From Kamptonema formosum PCC 6407 (GTDB lineage Bacteria > Cyanobacteriota > Cyanobacteriia > Cyanobacteriales > Microcoleaceae): DNA of 64,000 bases. The notes below the pieces were generated by a model that worked only from the letters and a program-made list of their open reading frames with translations, did no database searches and was not told where the DNA came from. The position numbers were made by a program, and so were the translations under genes. Location: positions 2,656,839-2,720,838 of the forward strand of contig NZ_KB235903.1 in assembly GCF_000332155.1 (NCBI RefSeq). Reading direction: 5' to 3'. Shown piece after piece: positions 19,442 through 29,900 of the stretch (position 1 is the stretch's first letter; each line of letters begins with the position of its first letter).

Positions 19442-20140
19442 ATGATCGTCATCCGAAAAAGTGAAGATAGAGGTCATGCTAATCACGGTTGGCTGGATAG
19501 TTACCACTCATTTTCGTTTGCCAATTATTACGATCCTAATCAAATGGGTTTTCGGGCATTGCGAGTAATTAATGAAGATATTGTTAACCCCGGTCGTGGG
19601 TTCGGTACGCACGGTCATCAAGACATGGAAATCATTACTTATGTCTTGGAAGGAGCGCTAGAACACAAAGATAGTATCGGCAATGGTGAAGTGATTAAAC
19701 CTGGCGAAGTACAGCGAATGAGTGCTGGTACAGGTATCCAGCACAGCGAGTTTAATCAATCCAAAACAGACCCAGTTCACTTACTACAAATTTGGCTGCT
19801 TCCCGATACAAAGGGATTAAAACCAAGTTACGAACAGCGTGATTTTGATGTGGCACAACACCCCGGAAAGTTGAGGTTAGTTGCTGCTAGGGATGTACGG
19901 GATGGTGCTGTTAAGGTACATCAGGATGTGGATTTATATGCGGCTGTTTTGGAAAAAAACGATCGCGTCACTCATTCCTTGCAACCTAAGCGTCATGCGT
20001 GGGTACAGGTGGCTCGCGGTGGAATTGTTTTGAATGGTTTGCCGTTAAAACATGGCGATGGCGCTGCCATTAGCGATGAATCTCATATCGAGATCGAAGC
20101 GGCAGATAAGGCTGAATTTCTCTTGTTTGATTTGGCTTAA
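19442..20140 (+). CDS. Pirin-family cupin protein (YhhW-like)
   Basis: A 232-residue bicupin of the short pirin class, close to E. coli YhhW in length. Metal ligands are visible: HGHQDME (two His) followed by a later His and Glu in TGIQHSEFN. YhhW-type pirins can open quercetin with dioxygen, though the physiological role is often unknown and linked to oxidative stress. The C-terminal cupin is degenerate, as in the family. It lies between CDGSH and glyoxalase-like genes, consistent with a redox or quinone-response group under the HxlR regulator. Confidence 0.9.
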   Translation: MIVIRKSEDRGHANHGWLDSYHSFSFANYYDPNQMGFRALRVINEDIVNPGRGFGTHGHQDMEIITYVLEGALEHKDSIGNGEVIKPGEVQRMSAGTGIQHSEFNQSKTDPVHLLQIWLLPDTKGLKPSYEQRDFDVAQHPGKLRLVAARDVRDGAVKVHQDVDLYAAVLEKNDRVTHSLQPKRHAWVQVARGGIVLNGLPLKHGDGAAISDESHIEIEAADKAEFLLFDLA

Positions 20141-20173
20141 AATGCTAAATCTTAAATCTCAAATCTCCTGCAT

Positions 20174-20200
20174 TTGTCCCCCCTTAAAAAGGGGGGACAA
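20174..20200. repeat. Perfect palindrome with C6/G6 arms
   Basis: The arms ttgtcccccc and ggggggacaa flank a 7-base loop (ttaaaaa). It sits 13 bases before the ATG of the glyoxalase-like gene and after pirin. A related core (tcccccctt...aaggggggga) occurs within the macroglobulin gene at 31130-31150, so it is a dispersed element. It could attenuate read-through from pirin. Confidence 0.75.
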
Positions 20201-20212
20201 TCTAAAAATACT

Positions 20213-20692
20213 ATGATTTCTGTCACCAGTTTGAACCATGTTGTGCTTTATGTACGGGATTTAAAACGCTCAGTTGAGTTCTATAAATCTGTTTTTGGTT
20301 TTGTGGAAGTAGCGCAGATGCACGGGAAGATGGCATTTTTGCGGGCCGTAGGTTCTCAAAACCATCACGATCTGGGTTTAGCGGCTTTGGGAACAAATGC
20401 GCCGTCACCACCCCCTGGAAGTGTGGGACTTTATCATTTAGCTTGGGAAGTTAAAACAATTGAGGAGTTGGCTGATGCTGTTCAATTTCTCAAGGAGAAA
20501 GGCTCTTATCGGGGTGCAAGCGATCATGGTGCTAGTAAGTCTGTATATGGTGAAGATCCTGATGGTAATCAGTTTGAAATTACTTGGATAGTACCTCGTG
20601 AAATGTGGGGTGAGTTTGAAAGTAAAGCGATTGTTGCTCCTCTGAATTTGACAGAGGAGTTGCAACGTTATGGCGGTAAAAATTTAAGGTAA
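20213..20692 (+). CDS. VOC-superfamily (glyoxalase/dioxygenase) protein
   Basis: A 159-residue vicinal-oxygen-chelate protein with two beta-alpha-beta-beta-beta modules: LNHVVLYVRDLKRSVEFYKSV at the start and GLYHLAWEVKTIEELADAV in the second half, ending GEDPDGNQFEITW. Putative metal ligands are the His of LNHVV, the His of YHLAW and the Glu of FEITW, matching ring-cleaving dioxygenase or glyoxalase layouts. The ATG at 20213 is chosen because an upstream TTG frame runs through the palindromic repeat. Context with pirin and CDGSH suggests aromatic, quinone or methylglyoxal detoxification. Confidence 0.88.
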   Translation: MISVTSLNHVVLYVRDLKRSVEFYKSVFGFVEVAQMHGKMAFLRAVGSQNHHDLGLAALGTNAPSPPPGSVGLYHLAWEVKTIEELADAVQFLKEKGSYRGASDHGASKSVYGEDPDGNQFEITWIVPREMWGEFESKAIVAPLNLTEELQRYGGKNLR

Positions 20693-20740
20693 AAATTCAG
20701 ATTATCAAGGTAAGAATGCTCCAAGTTCCTGAAATTAATT

Positions 20741-21193
20741 TCATAAATTAATAGGAGCATTTTTTTTAGGTCTACCACCTTTTTTACCATTTTTTCTAGC
20801 GGCGATAGTTTTGGCACTTGAAGTTACTTGTCCTCCCTTTTTACCTAGTTCAGCCATCCATGATTTTGTCCCAAAAATACCTGCTACAAGTTCGGGAATA
20901 CCAAAATCAACGTCTAGGCTTTCCCAGTGGACGCTGCTACCAGAAGGTGGTAGCCAAAGATCGGCAAGTTGTTCTGCTGAAGCACCTTCTAAACCTTGTG
21001 CCAATCTTGGAGGAAAACTAAAAATAGCACCGTTTTTCAGTTTAATAACTATTAAATCATCAGACTGATTATAATGCACGGATTCGGCACGAGGCTCTGT
21101 AGCCTCGGCTTGTTTCCATGCTTGCTTGGCTTTGGCTATTTGCTCTCGTAGATTTTCCTCAGTTAACTCTTTATCCCAGTTTCTAATCACCAT
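20741..21193 (-). CDS. DUF2442 protein with basic DNA-binding-like tail
   Basis: A 150-residue protein. A charged helical N-terminal part (about 1-40) precedes a DUF2442 domain (about 41-110; pattern SDDLIVIKLKNGAIFSFPPRL). It ends in a strongly basic segment containing RKNGKKGGRPKKN, which resembles an AT-hook. The gene overlaps the upstream DUF4160 gene by 11 bases. DUF4160-DUF2442 pairs recur in bacteria with toxin-antitoxin-like layout; the DUF2442 partner is usually assumed to be the antitoxin or DNA-binding member. Function here is inference from that arrangement. Confidence 0.8.
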   Translation of the reverse strand: MVIRNWDKELTEENLREQIAKAKQAWKQAEATEPRAESVHYNQSDDLIVIKLKNGAIFSFPPRLAQGLEGASAEQLADLWLPPSGSSVHWESLDVDFGIPELVAGIFGTKSWMAELGKKGGQVTSSAKTIAARKNGKKGGRPKKNAPINL

Positions 21194-21455
21194 GTATTTC
21201 TTGCCATTTACTTAATAGTATTTCTTGATTAGCTGCTACGAACTTGAGAGCAGCTACTAAGTCTTTATCTTTGATTTTATCATTTGCACTAACTATACTA
21301 GGAGGTTTTTCTTCACTACCAATATTAATTTTAATTTCCATTTGGTTAGCATCATTTTTTCTACCTATAAAGACATGGACATGAGCAGGGATATGATCGT
21401 TAGTATAGATGTAAACGAATAAATTTTTCTGGGTATCTTCAAGAACTTTCGGCAT
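21183..21455 (-). CDS. DUF4160 protein (putative toxin-like partner)
   Basis: A 90-residue protein matching DUF4160: FVYIYTNDHIPAHVHVFIGRK near the N terminus with the typical paired His (HVHV), then a short beta region and a helix ALKFVAANQEILLSKWQEIHG at the C terminus. It is the first gene of a two-gene unit, overlapping the DUF2442 gene by 11 bases. The region just upstream is very AT-rich with imperfect palindromes (tattaacataatatta). No biochemical role is established for the family that I can cite. Confidence 0.8.
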   Translation of the reverse strand: MPKVLEDTQKNLFVYIYTNDHIPAHVHVFIGRKNDANQMEIKINIGSEEKPPSIVSANDKIKDKDLVAALKFVAANQEILLSKWQEIHGD

Positions 21456-21713
21456 AGTATTATTATTAGTGGATTATTATATATTAACATAATATTATAC
21501 ATACTGGTTTTTAGTGTATACAAATAGCTTTTATTTAAAGCTTATCTTTATAATAACCCAAGCGTTGGGTTTTGTCAAGGTTCAAATTGGAAAAACTGAT
21601 TTAAGATCAGCTTGAATCATTTTGTTCATCTCAAATTCATGTGAAAATATGACACAAAGTAGAAAGGTTTTCCGTCTGTTAAAAGGTTGCTATATTAACA
21701 TTTTGACTCGCAG
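21456..21713. promoter_or_regulatory. AT-rich divergent region with hairpin
   Basis: This 258-base gap holds the DUF4160 promoter and the protease promoter. An AT-rich imperfect palindrome lies at 21476-21500. A short stem aaccca/tgggtt with a following tttt (21555-21574) could be a terminator on the plus strand. Confidence 0.35.
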
Positions 21714-23372
21714 ATGAATTATAACAAAAGTATTTCAGCTATTTTGAGTATTGGACTCGGCGCGACCGCGATCGCGCCTATTCTCCCACTTCTTACCCCC
21801 CAAGTCTCCGCAGCACTAGCACCCGCTGAGGTGAATGCGATCGCTAAAGAAATTACAGTTCGCGTTGATGGCCCAACAGGCAACGGTTCTGGGGTGATCT
21901 TTGAAAAAAAAGGTAGCACTTACTATATAATTACTAATTGGCACGTAGTGAGCCAAGCGGGTAATTATCACATTGTTACCCCCGATGGCAAGCGCCATCC
22001 AGTCTATTACAGCCTGATCAAACGAATGCCGGGAGCAGATTTGGCAGTAGTTCCCTTCAGCAGCGCGGAAAACTATCGCCTCGCTGTGTTGGCGAATACT
22101 GACGCAAGCGAGGGTAAAAAGCTTTATGTGGCTGGCTGGCCGCGATCGGGCGGAACTCTGCAACAGCCGATTTTGATTGTCACTGAGGGGCTGATGACGC
22201 GCCGTCAAACGGCCTGGAATGGTTATACTTTAGTTTATAGTAACTTAGTGAGGGGAGGCATGAGCGGCGGCCCGGTATTGGACGATGGGGGGAGGGTTGT
22301 AGCCATTAATGGCATTATACAATTAGAGGACAAATCCGATAAAATTGTGGCCGCCGGGATTGAGATCGATACTTTCTTGAAGTGGCGGACAAGCCTTGCG
22401 CTGCCAACAGTACCCCAAGATTCTCCAACACCGGGAAAACCGCAAACTGGTACTCCTGTTAATAATTCGCCGCGCCTACCTGCTAATGCTGCTTTTACTC
22501 TCGCTAGTGCGCTCAAGGTTTCTGCGGGGGTAGTGAGTTCGGTGGCGGCGGCTGGCTCTCACTTTGTATCGGGCAATACTGACGGCAGTATTTCTGTCTG
22601 GAATTTGCCTAGCGGCGAGTTAAAGAGTACGCTGCGGGGTCACGGGGACGCGGTGAATGCAGTGGCGATCGCATCTGATGGCAAGATTTTTGCCAGCGGT
22701 AGCGATGACAAAACTATTAAGATTTGGAATCTAGAAACAGGTGAGAATATTCGCACTTTGACCGGGCATTCTGATGTGGTAGTTGCAATTGCCCTCAGTC
22801 CTGATGGTCAGTTTTTAGCCAGTGGTAGCTGGGATAAAACTGTTAAGATTTGGAATGTGAAAACTGGGGCTTTACTTTATACTTTGTTGGGACATTCTGC
22901 TCTGGTAAATTCGGTGGCGATCGCAGCAGATGGCAAAACTTTAGCTAGTGGCAGTAAGGATGGTTCTATTAAGTTATGGAATCTGCAAACTGGTGACTTA
23001 ATCCGCACTTTAAAAGGTAATTCTTTATCTATTTTGTCGGTGGCTTTCAGTCCCGATGTCAAAACTTTAGCTAGTGGTAGTGGTGATGGAACAATTAGCC
23101 TATGGAATTTGGGTACTGGGCAATTAATTAAGCGTTTGAGCGGGCATACAGATGGGGTTTGGTCTGTGGCAATTACTAAAGATGGAAATACTTTAGTTAG
23201 CGGTAGTTGGGATAAAACTGTTAAACTTTGGGATGTGCGTTCTGGGGCGCTGAAAGGAACTTTAAGCGGGCATTCTGGCTATGTTAATTCTGTTGCAATT
23301 AGTGGGGATGGGCAGATGATTGTTAGTGGGGGTTGGGATGGGCAGATCAAGATTTGGAAAAGAGGAGGGTGA
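21714..23372 (+). CDS. Secreted trypsin-like protease fused to WD40 propeller
   Basis: A 552-residue protein with a signal peptide (about 1-33), a trypsin-like domain (about 40-225), a Pro/Thr linker and a C-terminal WD40 domain. The catalytic triad is visible as about His77 (TNWHVV), Asp109 (PGADLAVV) and Ser184 (RGGMSGGPV). Seven WD repeats can be counted (for example SGSWDKTVKIWNVKTG), enough for one closed propeller. The protease is of the Deg/HtrA type without a PDZ domain; the propeller may recruit substrate. Such protease-WD40 fusions are common in filamentous cyanobacteria. Apparently monocistronic. Confidence 0.92.
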   Translation: MNYNKSISAILSIGLGATAIAPILPLLTPQVSAALAPAEVNAIAKEITVRVDGPTGNGSGVIFEKKGSTYYIITNWHVVSQAGNYHIVTPDGKRHPVYYSLIKRMPGADLAVVPFSSAENYRLAVLANTDASEGKKLYVAGWPRSGGTLQQPILIVTEGLMTRRQTAWNGYTLVYSNLVRGGMSGGPVLDDGGRVVAINGIIQLEDKSDKIVAAGIEIDTFLKWRTSLALPTVPQDSPTPGKPQTGTPVNNSPRLPANAAFTLASALKVSAGVVSSVAAAGSHFVSGNTDGSISVWNLPSGELKSTLRGHGDAVNAVAIASDGKIFASGSDDKTIKIWNLETGENIRTLTGHSDVVVAIALSPDGQFLASGSWDKTVKIWNVKTGALLYTLLGHSALVNSVAIAADGKTLASGSKDGSIKLWNLQTGDLIRTLKGNSLSILSVAFSPDVKTLASGSGDGTISLWNLGTGQLIKRLSGHTDGVWSVAITKDGNTLVSGSWDKTVKLWDVRSGALKGTLSGHSGYVNSVAISGDGQMIVSGGWDGQIKIWKRGG

Positions 23373-23563
23373 GAGTTCTTAAGCGTTGCTTACCTTAATT
23401 TAATTTGGGGTTGCGATCGCTAATTGGTTAATAATTTGGCTGGTAAGTGTAGACCTAACTGTTTAATTAATCAATAAATATATACACAAAATTATTTTAG
23501 AAAGCAATTTGTTCTCATGTAGCAACAATTTGTGCTATAACCTTACTTATACAATTTTTTTAG

Positions 23564-23686
23564 TCCGAAGTTTTACCGCGATTAACCATTGCCTTACTAA
23601 AGGAAGCTTTACAGCGTAGTCGCAACCAAGATCGATCGCAAGTAGGGACATGGCTATTAGCGCAATTTCCACAATTATTATCCTAA
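23564..23686 (+). pseudogene. Fragment of a protein C-terminus
   Basis: In a 323-base gap, an open stretch without a start codon reads SEVLPRLTIALLKEALQRSR followed by NQDRSQVGTWLLAQFPQLLS and a stop. The amphipathic composition and a clean stop suggest the remaining C-terminal end of a lost gene. I cannot name the parent family. The rest of 23373-23695 shows only AT-rich sequence and one HIP1 site. Confidence 0.35.
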
Positions 23687-23695
23687 TTAATTACC

Positions 23696-24133
23696 ATGCC
23701 AAAAACTATTAACAGCCTTTTCCTAGCCAGTTTTTTTATCCTTATTCCCATCTCCATACCTACACTCGTTCGTGCCGAAATTTCCGAAACTTCTACTACA
23801 AATATTAACCAAAAAATTCTCATCAAAGATGAACTATATTTTGGTCTAACTAAACCGGGAGGTAGTACAATTTCCGATGTAGAATGGCAGCAATTTTTAA
23901 ACACTACCATTACGCCCCGTTTTCACGAAGGATTAACCGTCTTAGATTCCTATGGACAATATCTTAATAGCAATAGCTTACTGGTAACAGAAAAGTCCAA
24001 AGTCGTTATCTTAATTTATGAAAATAGCCCAGAGAAAAATCGGGCAATAGCAGAAATTATCGATATCTATAAACGCACCTTTCACCAAGAATCCGTACTC
24101 CGCGTAACTACTGAAGCTAAAGTCTCATTTTAA
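23696..24133 (+). CDS. Secreted DUF3574-like protein
   Basis: A 145-residue protein with a signal peptide (hydrophobic 8-24, ending VRA) and a compact domain matching DUF3574: ELYFGLTKPGG, then DVEWQQFLNTTITPRFHEGLTVLDSYGQY, and a C-terminal helix IAEIIDIYKRTFHQESVLR. The family is predicted to be exported and its function is unknown. No ribosome site is evident. The gene follows a decayed reading frame and precedes convergent repeats. Confidence 0.78.
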   Translation: MPKTINSLFLASFFILIPISIPTLVRAEISETSTTNINQKILIKDELYFGLTKPGGSTISDVEWQQFLNTTITPRFHEGLTVLDSYGQYLNSNSLLVTEKSKVVILIYENSPEKNRAIAEIIDIYKRTFHQESVLRVTTEAKVSF

Positions 24134-24140
24134 TTCTATA

Positions 24141-24275
24141 GGACTTACGCATAGAGTCCTAGAAAGCGGGTTTTTGAGAAAATCTGTGGGTCACGCAGAA
24201 GGCAAAAGGCAGGAGACAAAAGGTAAAAGGTAGAAGGAAGTATTTTCGTAAGAAAACCCGGTTTCTTTGGTTGGG
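24141..24275. repeat. Degenerate palindrome interrupted by simple repeats
   Basis: Half-elements agaaagcgggttttt (about 24160) and aagaaaacccggtttctt (about 24250) form an imperfect inverted repeat. Between them are aggcaaaagg/ggtaaaagg simple repeats. A better preserved copy of the same gaaaccggg...cccggtttc family lies at 48099-48168. A taggacttacgca motif at 24141 recurs at 47999. Confidence 0.55.
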
Positions 24276-24290
24276 TGCGTAATTCCTGTT

Positions 24291-26621
24291 CTATTTTTCA
24301 GTAGGAAAAGATGCTGAATTATCAACAAAAGAAAAGCCACGCCGCAGGGATTTATTCTCAGTAACTTGCACTTCAAATCTTACACTATCCACTAAAGTAC
24401 CCGATTTAGCTTGTAAATTCCATTGACCAGGTTGAAGTTGCCAAAAAAGTGAATTAGAGGGCTGAGTGGCTAACTTTTTACCATTCAACCACCACTCAAC
24501 GGGGGCGTTATTCGATCCAGACAATTTAAACTCTAGGCGTGAATTTTCATTCTGATTTATCAGAAAATAAGCATCATTTTGAGGAAAAAGTATTTTGAAT
24601 TTGCTATTAGTTAAACTAGATTTACTCTGCCTTGCTAACCACCCATTATAATCTTCAGACAGCTTTAAAATACCTGACTCAGTTTTGTATTTGCTGATAT
24701 CTTCAGGATAAAAATATTCTTGTACAACCGAGGAACATTCAGGTGTAGGCCGCCACCCAGAAATAGCACAAATAGGGCGCTGTACTAACCCTTTTAAAGT
24801 AGGAAAAGGTGCAGGCTCTTGATGTTCGTGTAAGTGTAAAATAATGTGATTCCAGAGAGGGGCAGCGCCCATGACTCCAGAGACTTTCTTCATGCGATCG
24901 CCATTGAAATTTCCTACCCAAGTTGCAACCGTGTAATCATTAGTAAAACCCACCGTCCAAGTATCCCGAAAATTAGAAGATGTTCCTGTTTTCACCGCTG
25001 TAGTAAATGGTAAAGCCAGCACAGAATCAACACCAAACTCTTGAGCGCGGGCGTGAGCATCGCTTAACATATTAGTAATTAATGCCGATGTTGTTCGATC
25101 CATGACAGGTGTATCACTGGAAATTTTATCATCATTAAATGTGGTGACAATAGGTGTCGATTTCCCTTGTCTTGCTAAGGTCACATAAGCTCTAGCTAAC
25201 TCAAACAAACTAACTTCACCGCTACCTAAAACCAAGCCTAAACCATAGTATTCTGGAGATTGAGTTAAATGCTCAAATCCCAATTCATGCAAACGATTGA
25301 GAAACGTAGATACTCCCACTTTTTCTAATACTCTTACTGCTGGAATGTTGAGAGAATTTGCCAAGGCAACCCGCACCCGTACCGGGCCTAAAAATGTTTC
25401 ATCGTTATAATTAGTTGGGTTGTAAAGTTTTGCACCGGGAATGGCGTAATAAGTCGGTACATCGGCTAAAATAGTGTTGGGTCTAATCGCACGTTTTTCT
25501 AAGGCTAATTCATACAAGAAAGGTTTAAGGGTAGAACCAGGCTGGCGTAGCGCTTGCACTCCATCATTCCGACCTATTTCTATTTCATTAAAATAATCTG
25601 GAGAACCGACATAAGCTAAAACTTCCCCAGTATGATTATCTATGACTAGAGCGGCTGCATTGTGGACATTATGGGGAGATAAAGAGTTAACAACTTGCTG
25701 CACTTGTGCTTCTATAAACTGCTGTAAAGAACGATCGATTGTGGTGCGAATATGAGACGGATGCTGCTTGGGTAATTGATTAGATAGCCAGAATAAAAAG
25801 TGAGGTGCGGCAATAATTCCCTGTTCTTTCGGTGCTAGTAAAATTTCTTCATTCAAGGCTCTATCTGCCTGCGATCGCGTGATATACTTGTCTTTGACCA
25901 TGCGATCGAGTACGTAATTTTGCCGTTTTTTCAGAGATTGCCAGCGGTAGTAAGGATTGAGGTTATTTGGATCGTTGGGAATAGCTGCTAAAAGGCTCGC
26001 TTGAGCGAGATTGATCTCGGCGGCGGAAATGCCAAAATAGTTACGGGAAGCGGCTTCTACCCCGTAAATATTGCCGCTCATTGGCAATCTGTTGATGTAA
26101 GATTCGAGAATTTCGTCTCTATTCATGCCGGCGAAAATGCGCCAAGATAGCCAAATTTCTCGCACTTTATTAGCTAATGTGCGAGGTGCGGGGTCTAGCA
26201 TCCGCGCTAACTGCATAGTGATGGTAGAAGCGCCGCTGACTAACTGTTTGGCTTGTGCGGCTTCGAGGAGCGATCGCGCGATCGCTCTCATATCTGTGGC
26301 ACCATGTTGATAAAATCGGCTATCCTCAGCGGCGATGATGGCGCGTACAAAGTGAGAAGAAACTCGATCTAAGGGTACAGCGGCGGTATGTTCTTGGTCA
26401 CGAGTGAGAATAGTGCCGAGAGTAAGGCCGTTGCGATCGCTAAATTCGATCGCCTCCCGATCCTGTGCGATGTCAGCAGCGCGGATGGGTGCGAGATAGG
26501 GAAGCGATCGCACCGTCAGACAAATTAATACTAACACCAAAAATACGCGAAGTTTTGGGTTTCTACATTTGCGCCCAGCCTTCTGGGAATTTTTAATTAG
26601 CCACAGCCTTAATGCTTTCAT
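24291..26621 (-). CDS. pbpC: Penicillin-binding protein 1C
   Basis: A 776-residue bifunctional class A PBP. One N-terminal membrane anchor (about 24-42) is followed by the GT51 transglycosylase (AAEDSRFYQHGATD, then GASTITMQLAR) and the transpeptidase with SxxK at about Ser363-Lys366 (PGSTLKPF), SLN (ANSLNIP) and KTGTS. A C-terminal beta domain (about 650-750) matches the BiPBP_C module specific to PBP1C. It polymerises and cross-links peptidoglycan in the periplasm. The ATG at 26621 is preferred over TTG at 26624. It is divergent from the macroglobulin-like gene; in E. coli pbpC and yfhM are neighbours too. Confidence 0.95.
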   Translation of the reverse strand: MKALRLWLIKNSQKAGRKCRNPKLRVFLVLVLICLTVRSLPYLAPIRAADIAQDREAIEFSDRNGLTLGTILTRDQEHTAAVPLDRVSSHFVRAIIAAEDSRFYQHGATDMRAIARSLLEAAQAKQLVSGASTITMQLARMLDPAPRTLANKVREIWLSWRIFAGMNRDEILESYINRLPMSGNIYGVEAASRNYFGISAAEINLAQASLLAAIPNDPNNLNPYYRWQSLKKRQNYVLDRMVKDKYITRSQADRALNEEILLAPKEQGIIAAPHFLFWLSNQLPKQHPSHIRTTIDRSLQQFIEAQVQQVVNSLSPHNVHNAAALVIDNHTGEVLAYVGSPDYFNEIEIGRNDGVQALRQPGSTLKPFLYELALEKRAIRPNTILADVPTYYAIPGAKLYNPTNYNDETFLGPVRVRVALANSLNIPAVRVLEKVGVSTFLNRLHELGFEHLTQSPEYYGLGLVLGSGEVSLFELARAYVTLARQGKSTPIVTTFNDDKISSDTPVMDRTTSALITNMLSDAHARAQEFGVDSVLALPFTTAVKTGTSSNFRDTWTVGFTNDYTVATWVGNFNGDRMKKVSGVMGAAPLWNHIILHLHEHQEPAPFPTLKGLVQRPICAISGWRPTPECSSVVQEYFYPEDISKYKTESGILKLSEDYNGWLARQSKSSLTNSKFKILFPQNDAYFLINQNENSRLEFKLSGSNNAPVEWWLNGKKLATQPSNSLFWQLQPGQWNLQAKSGTLVDSVRFEVQVTENKSLRRGFSFVDNSASFPTEK

Positions 26622-26971
26622 CAATTAATCCCTCAGCCCAGAAAAGTTTAATCTATTTCCGATATCGAAACAACCCTACCGGATCGACAAAAAAGTATAA
26701 CCTAACCCCGTCCTCTGGGCGGTATCTTTAACCACCCAAAGGCGGGATTACGCATATTCATTTACAAGACTACAACTTGAATATCCCTACTTCCAGAAAC
26801 TATAAATTTCGCACTCATTAAGAAAAAATACAAAATCTCTACACCATAAAATTATAGGCTTTAATCATTTATATAGCCTTAGCAATGGCTGAGTTAAAAA
26901 TTTAATAAAATTGATCGGGAAACCCGATCGCGTCAACTGTAGATACAGTAGCCGTAAAGGAAAACATCAAT
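26622..26971. promoter_or_regulatory. Divergent pbpC / macroglobulin promoter region with hairpin repeat
   Basis: The 350-base gap contains an imperfect inverted repeat at 26703-26750 (taaccccgtcctctgggcgg against accacccaaaggcgggatta). It is copy A of a family also found at 32739 and 54787. The rest is AT-rich, and a weak AAAGGA ribosome site precedes the macroglobulin ATG. Confidence 0.55.
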
Positions 26972-29900
26972 ATGAAATTCAAAAAATGGATAAGGCCGAT
27001 ACTTCTCCTAATTCTCACGGTGGTAGTAACAACCTGTGGAGTCGCGAATAAATCTTCAAAAATTGAACCCCTTCCCTCAGTTGCTCCCCTAGTTAATCCG
27101 CAACTGGTAGACTGGATTGAAGAAATTAGTCCTACTGGAAAAGCTGAACCTCTCAACCAAATTCGCATCCGGTTTAAAGAGGCATTAATTCCCGTTGAAA
27201 GCCTTGATAGTTCCGAACAGCAAGATAAACTCAAACTATTTGAAATCAAACCTGCTATCCCCGGTCAATTTCGTTTTTTAACCCCCCGTATGGTGGGATT
27301 TCAACCGGAACAAGCATTACCTAAAGCTACTCGTATTCAAATCGCCATCAAAGCAGGTTTGACTGATTTAAAAAATCACCGCCTCGATCGAGATTTAAGT
27401 TGGACATTTAACACCGAACCAATCCAACTGTCCAATTTACCCACTTCTAAACCGGAAAATTCAGAGTTCCAACCCATTGATATTAAGCCTACTCTGAAAT
27501 TCACATCAAATGTAGAATTAGATTTAGCTTCAGTGGAACAACATTTGAAGCTAATGCCAGAGGGACAGACAACAACTGTGCCTGTTAAAGTAGAGTTAGA
27601 AAAAGCTGAGGTAAAATCAGAGGATAGGGAAAACCCAGAAGAAAATTTCGATCCATCGGTTCGCCCTTTTAAGTATACCATAGTTCCCCAACAAACCCTC
27701 GAAAAAGCCACTCAGTACCGTCTACAATTTGACTCTGGCTTGCTACCACTTCGCGGCAATCTCCCCAGCGAAACACCATTTGTTAGCCAGGTAGAAACTT
27801 ATTCGCCCTTGGCATTTAAAGCTATTAAATTTTTTGGACAACCAGATGCTGGCGGTGCTTATGGTCGGTTCGTAAAAGGCAGCGGTCAGTTACAATTTAA
27901 TAACGGTCTGATCGCGGATTCAGCGCGGGAGAATATCACCCTTAATCCCCAACCTAAAAAATCTCCCACACTTGTCCAAGCCTATGACAATGAACCTTTG
28001 GTTAGTCTTAATCCCTGGAGTTTAGAACCAGCAAAACAATATACTATTACTATTGGTGCTAACCTCAAAGATAAATTCGGTCAAACCTTGGGAAAACCAG
28101 TCACATTGCAGTATGAAACAGGCGATGTCTCTGGCGAAATTTGGACACCCACAGGGTTAAATATTTTCCCAGCAGGGAAAGACTTACAACTGAATATTTC
28201 TACAGTCAATTTACCCGAATCCGAGTACAAAGCAGCCTATAAAGTCGTTCAACCGACAGATTTAGTTTATACTGCTGACGCATATCCCAGAGGCGAGGGA
28301 AATGATTTACTTTCCAATCCTTCTGAGTGGCAAACTTTTCGAGTTTCAGGGCAGAAAAATCAGCCTCTAGATATAACAGTTCCCTTACGGGAAAAACTAG
28401 GTGCAGCAACAGGAATGCTTGCTTATGGAGTGCAAGCACGCACGAATCTTTACTCGGATGAAAAAGGTAAACAAAAATGGCGAGAACCTACTAATTACGG
28501 TTTAGTTCAATTGACTAATTTGGGAGTATTTGCCCAGTGGTTCCCAGAGTCAGGCTTAATTAGAGTAAACCATCTCGATGATGGTTCCCCAGTAGCAGCA
28601 TCAGTCGAGATTTACGAATCTCAATTACAGGCAAAATCTCGACCTGAACCTACTCCTTGTGCAACGGGTAAAACTGACAATAATGGTACATTATTACTCA
28701 ATCGCGAGAATTTACAGAACTGTATTAAATCTGAAGTAGGTGGCTTTGAAAAAGCACCAAGTTTATTAGTCATTGCCCGTGAAAACAAAGACTGGGCATT
28801 TGCTAGAACTGAAGAATATAGCGGTGCTTATGGCTACGGGATTGAAGGAGATACTTGGAACAGTAATAAGCCACAATCGCGCGGTACAATCTTCTCAGAC
28901 AGACAACTTTATCAACCAGGGGAAAAAGCTTGGTTGACGGGAACTGCTTACTATCTCCAAAATGGAGTTATCAAGCAGGATAAAAATACCAGTTATGCAG
29001 TCACGCTGCAAACTCCCAGCGGTACTAAGACTGATTTAGGAACTCAGACAACTAATGAATTTGGCACATTTTCCCTAGAATTGCCCATCGAAAATAATCT
29101 ACCTTTAGGCTACTATTCTATTCTAGCTAAAGGAGGAAGCGGAGCGGAAATTTCTGGTCAATTTCGGATTGCTGAATTCAAACCACCTAATTTTAAGGTA
29201 GATTTAAACCTCGATAAAGAGTTTGCACTGATTGACGATAAAATCGAGGCAACTGCCCAAAGTAATTATCTGTTTGGTTCGCCAGTAGAAGGTGGAAAAG
29301 CCAAATACTATGTCACTCGCCGCAAAGCAGAATTTACACCAAAAGGTTGGGAAGAATTTGCCTTTGGGCGGCAATGGTTTTGGCCAGAAGAAAGCCCGAA
29401 CGTTCCCACTGATGTACTGCAACAAAATGCAGTCTTAGATGCTAGTGGTAAAGGCAATCAAACATTTACAGTCGGCAAAGATTTGCCCTATCCGATGAAT
29501 TATCGGGTAGATATTGAAGTCTCCGATGTTTCAAATCTGTCTGTATCCGATTCTAAAACATTTACTGCCCTACCCAGCGAGCGATTAATTGGTTTACAGA
29601 CTAATTTTGTTGGCGATGCCGGTAAACCTTTACCGATTCAACTCATCGTTACCGATCCTACAGGAAAACTAATAGAAGGTCAAAAAGTCCGCGTTGAACT
29701 GCAAAAAATTAACTACAGCAGCGTTACTCAAGTAGTCGAAGGTAGTCGCAATCCTCACAATCAAATCGAATACAAAACAGTAGCAAAAAGCGAGGTAAAA
29801 TCTGGCAGCACTCCTCAAACAGTATCTCTGAGTCCTCCTGAATCTGGTTCTTACCGCATTCGGGCTAAATTTCCTGATAGCAATAACGAAGTAACTGCCA

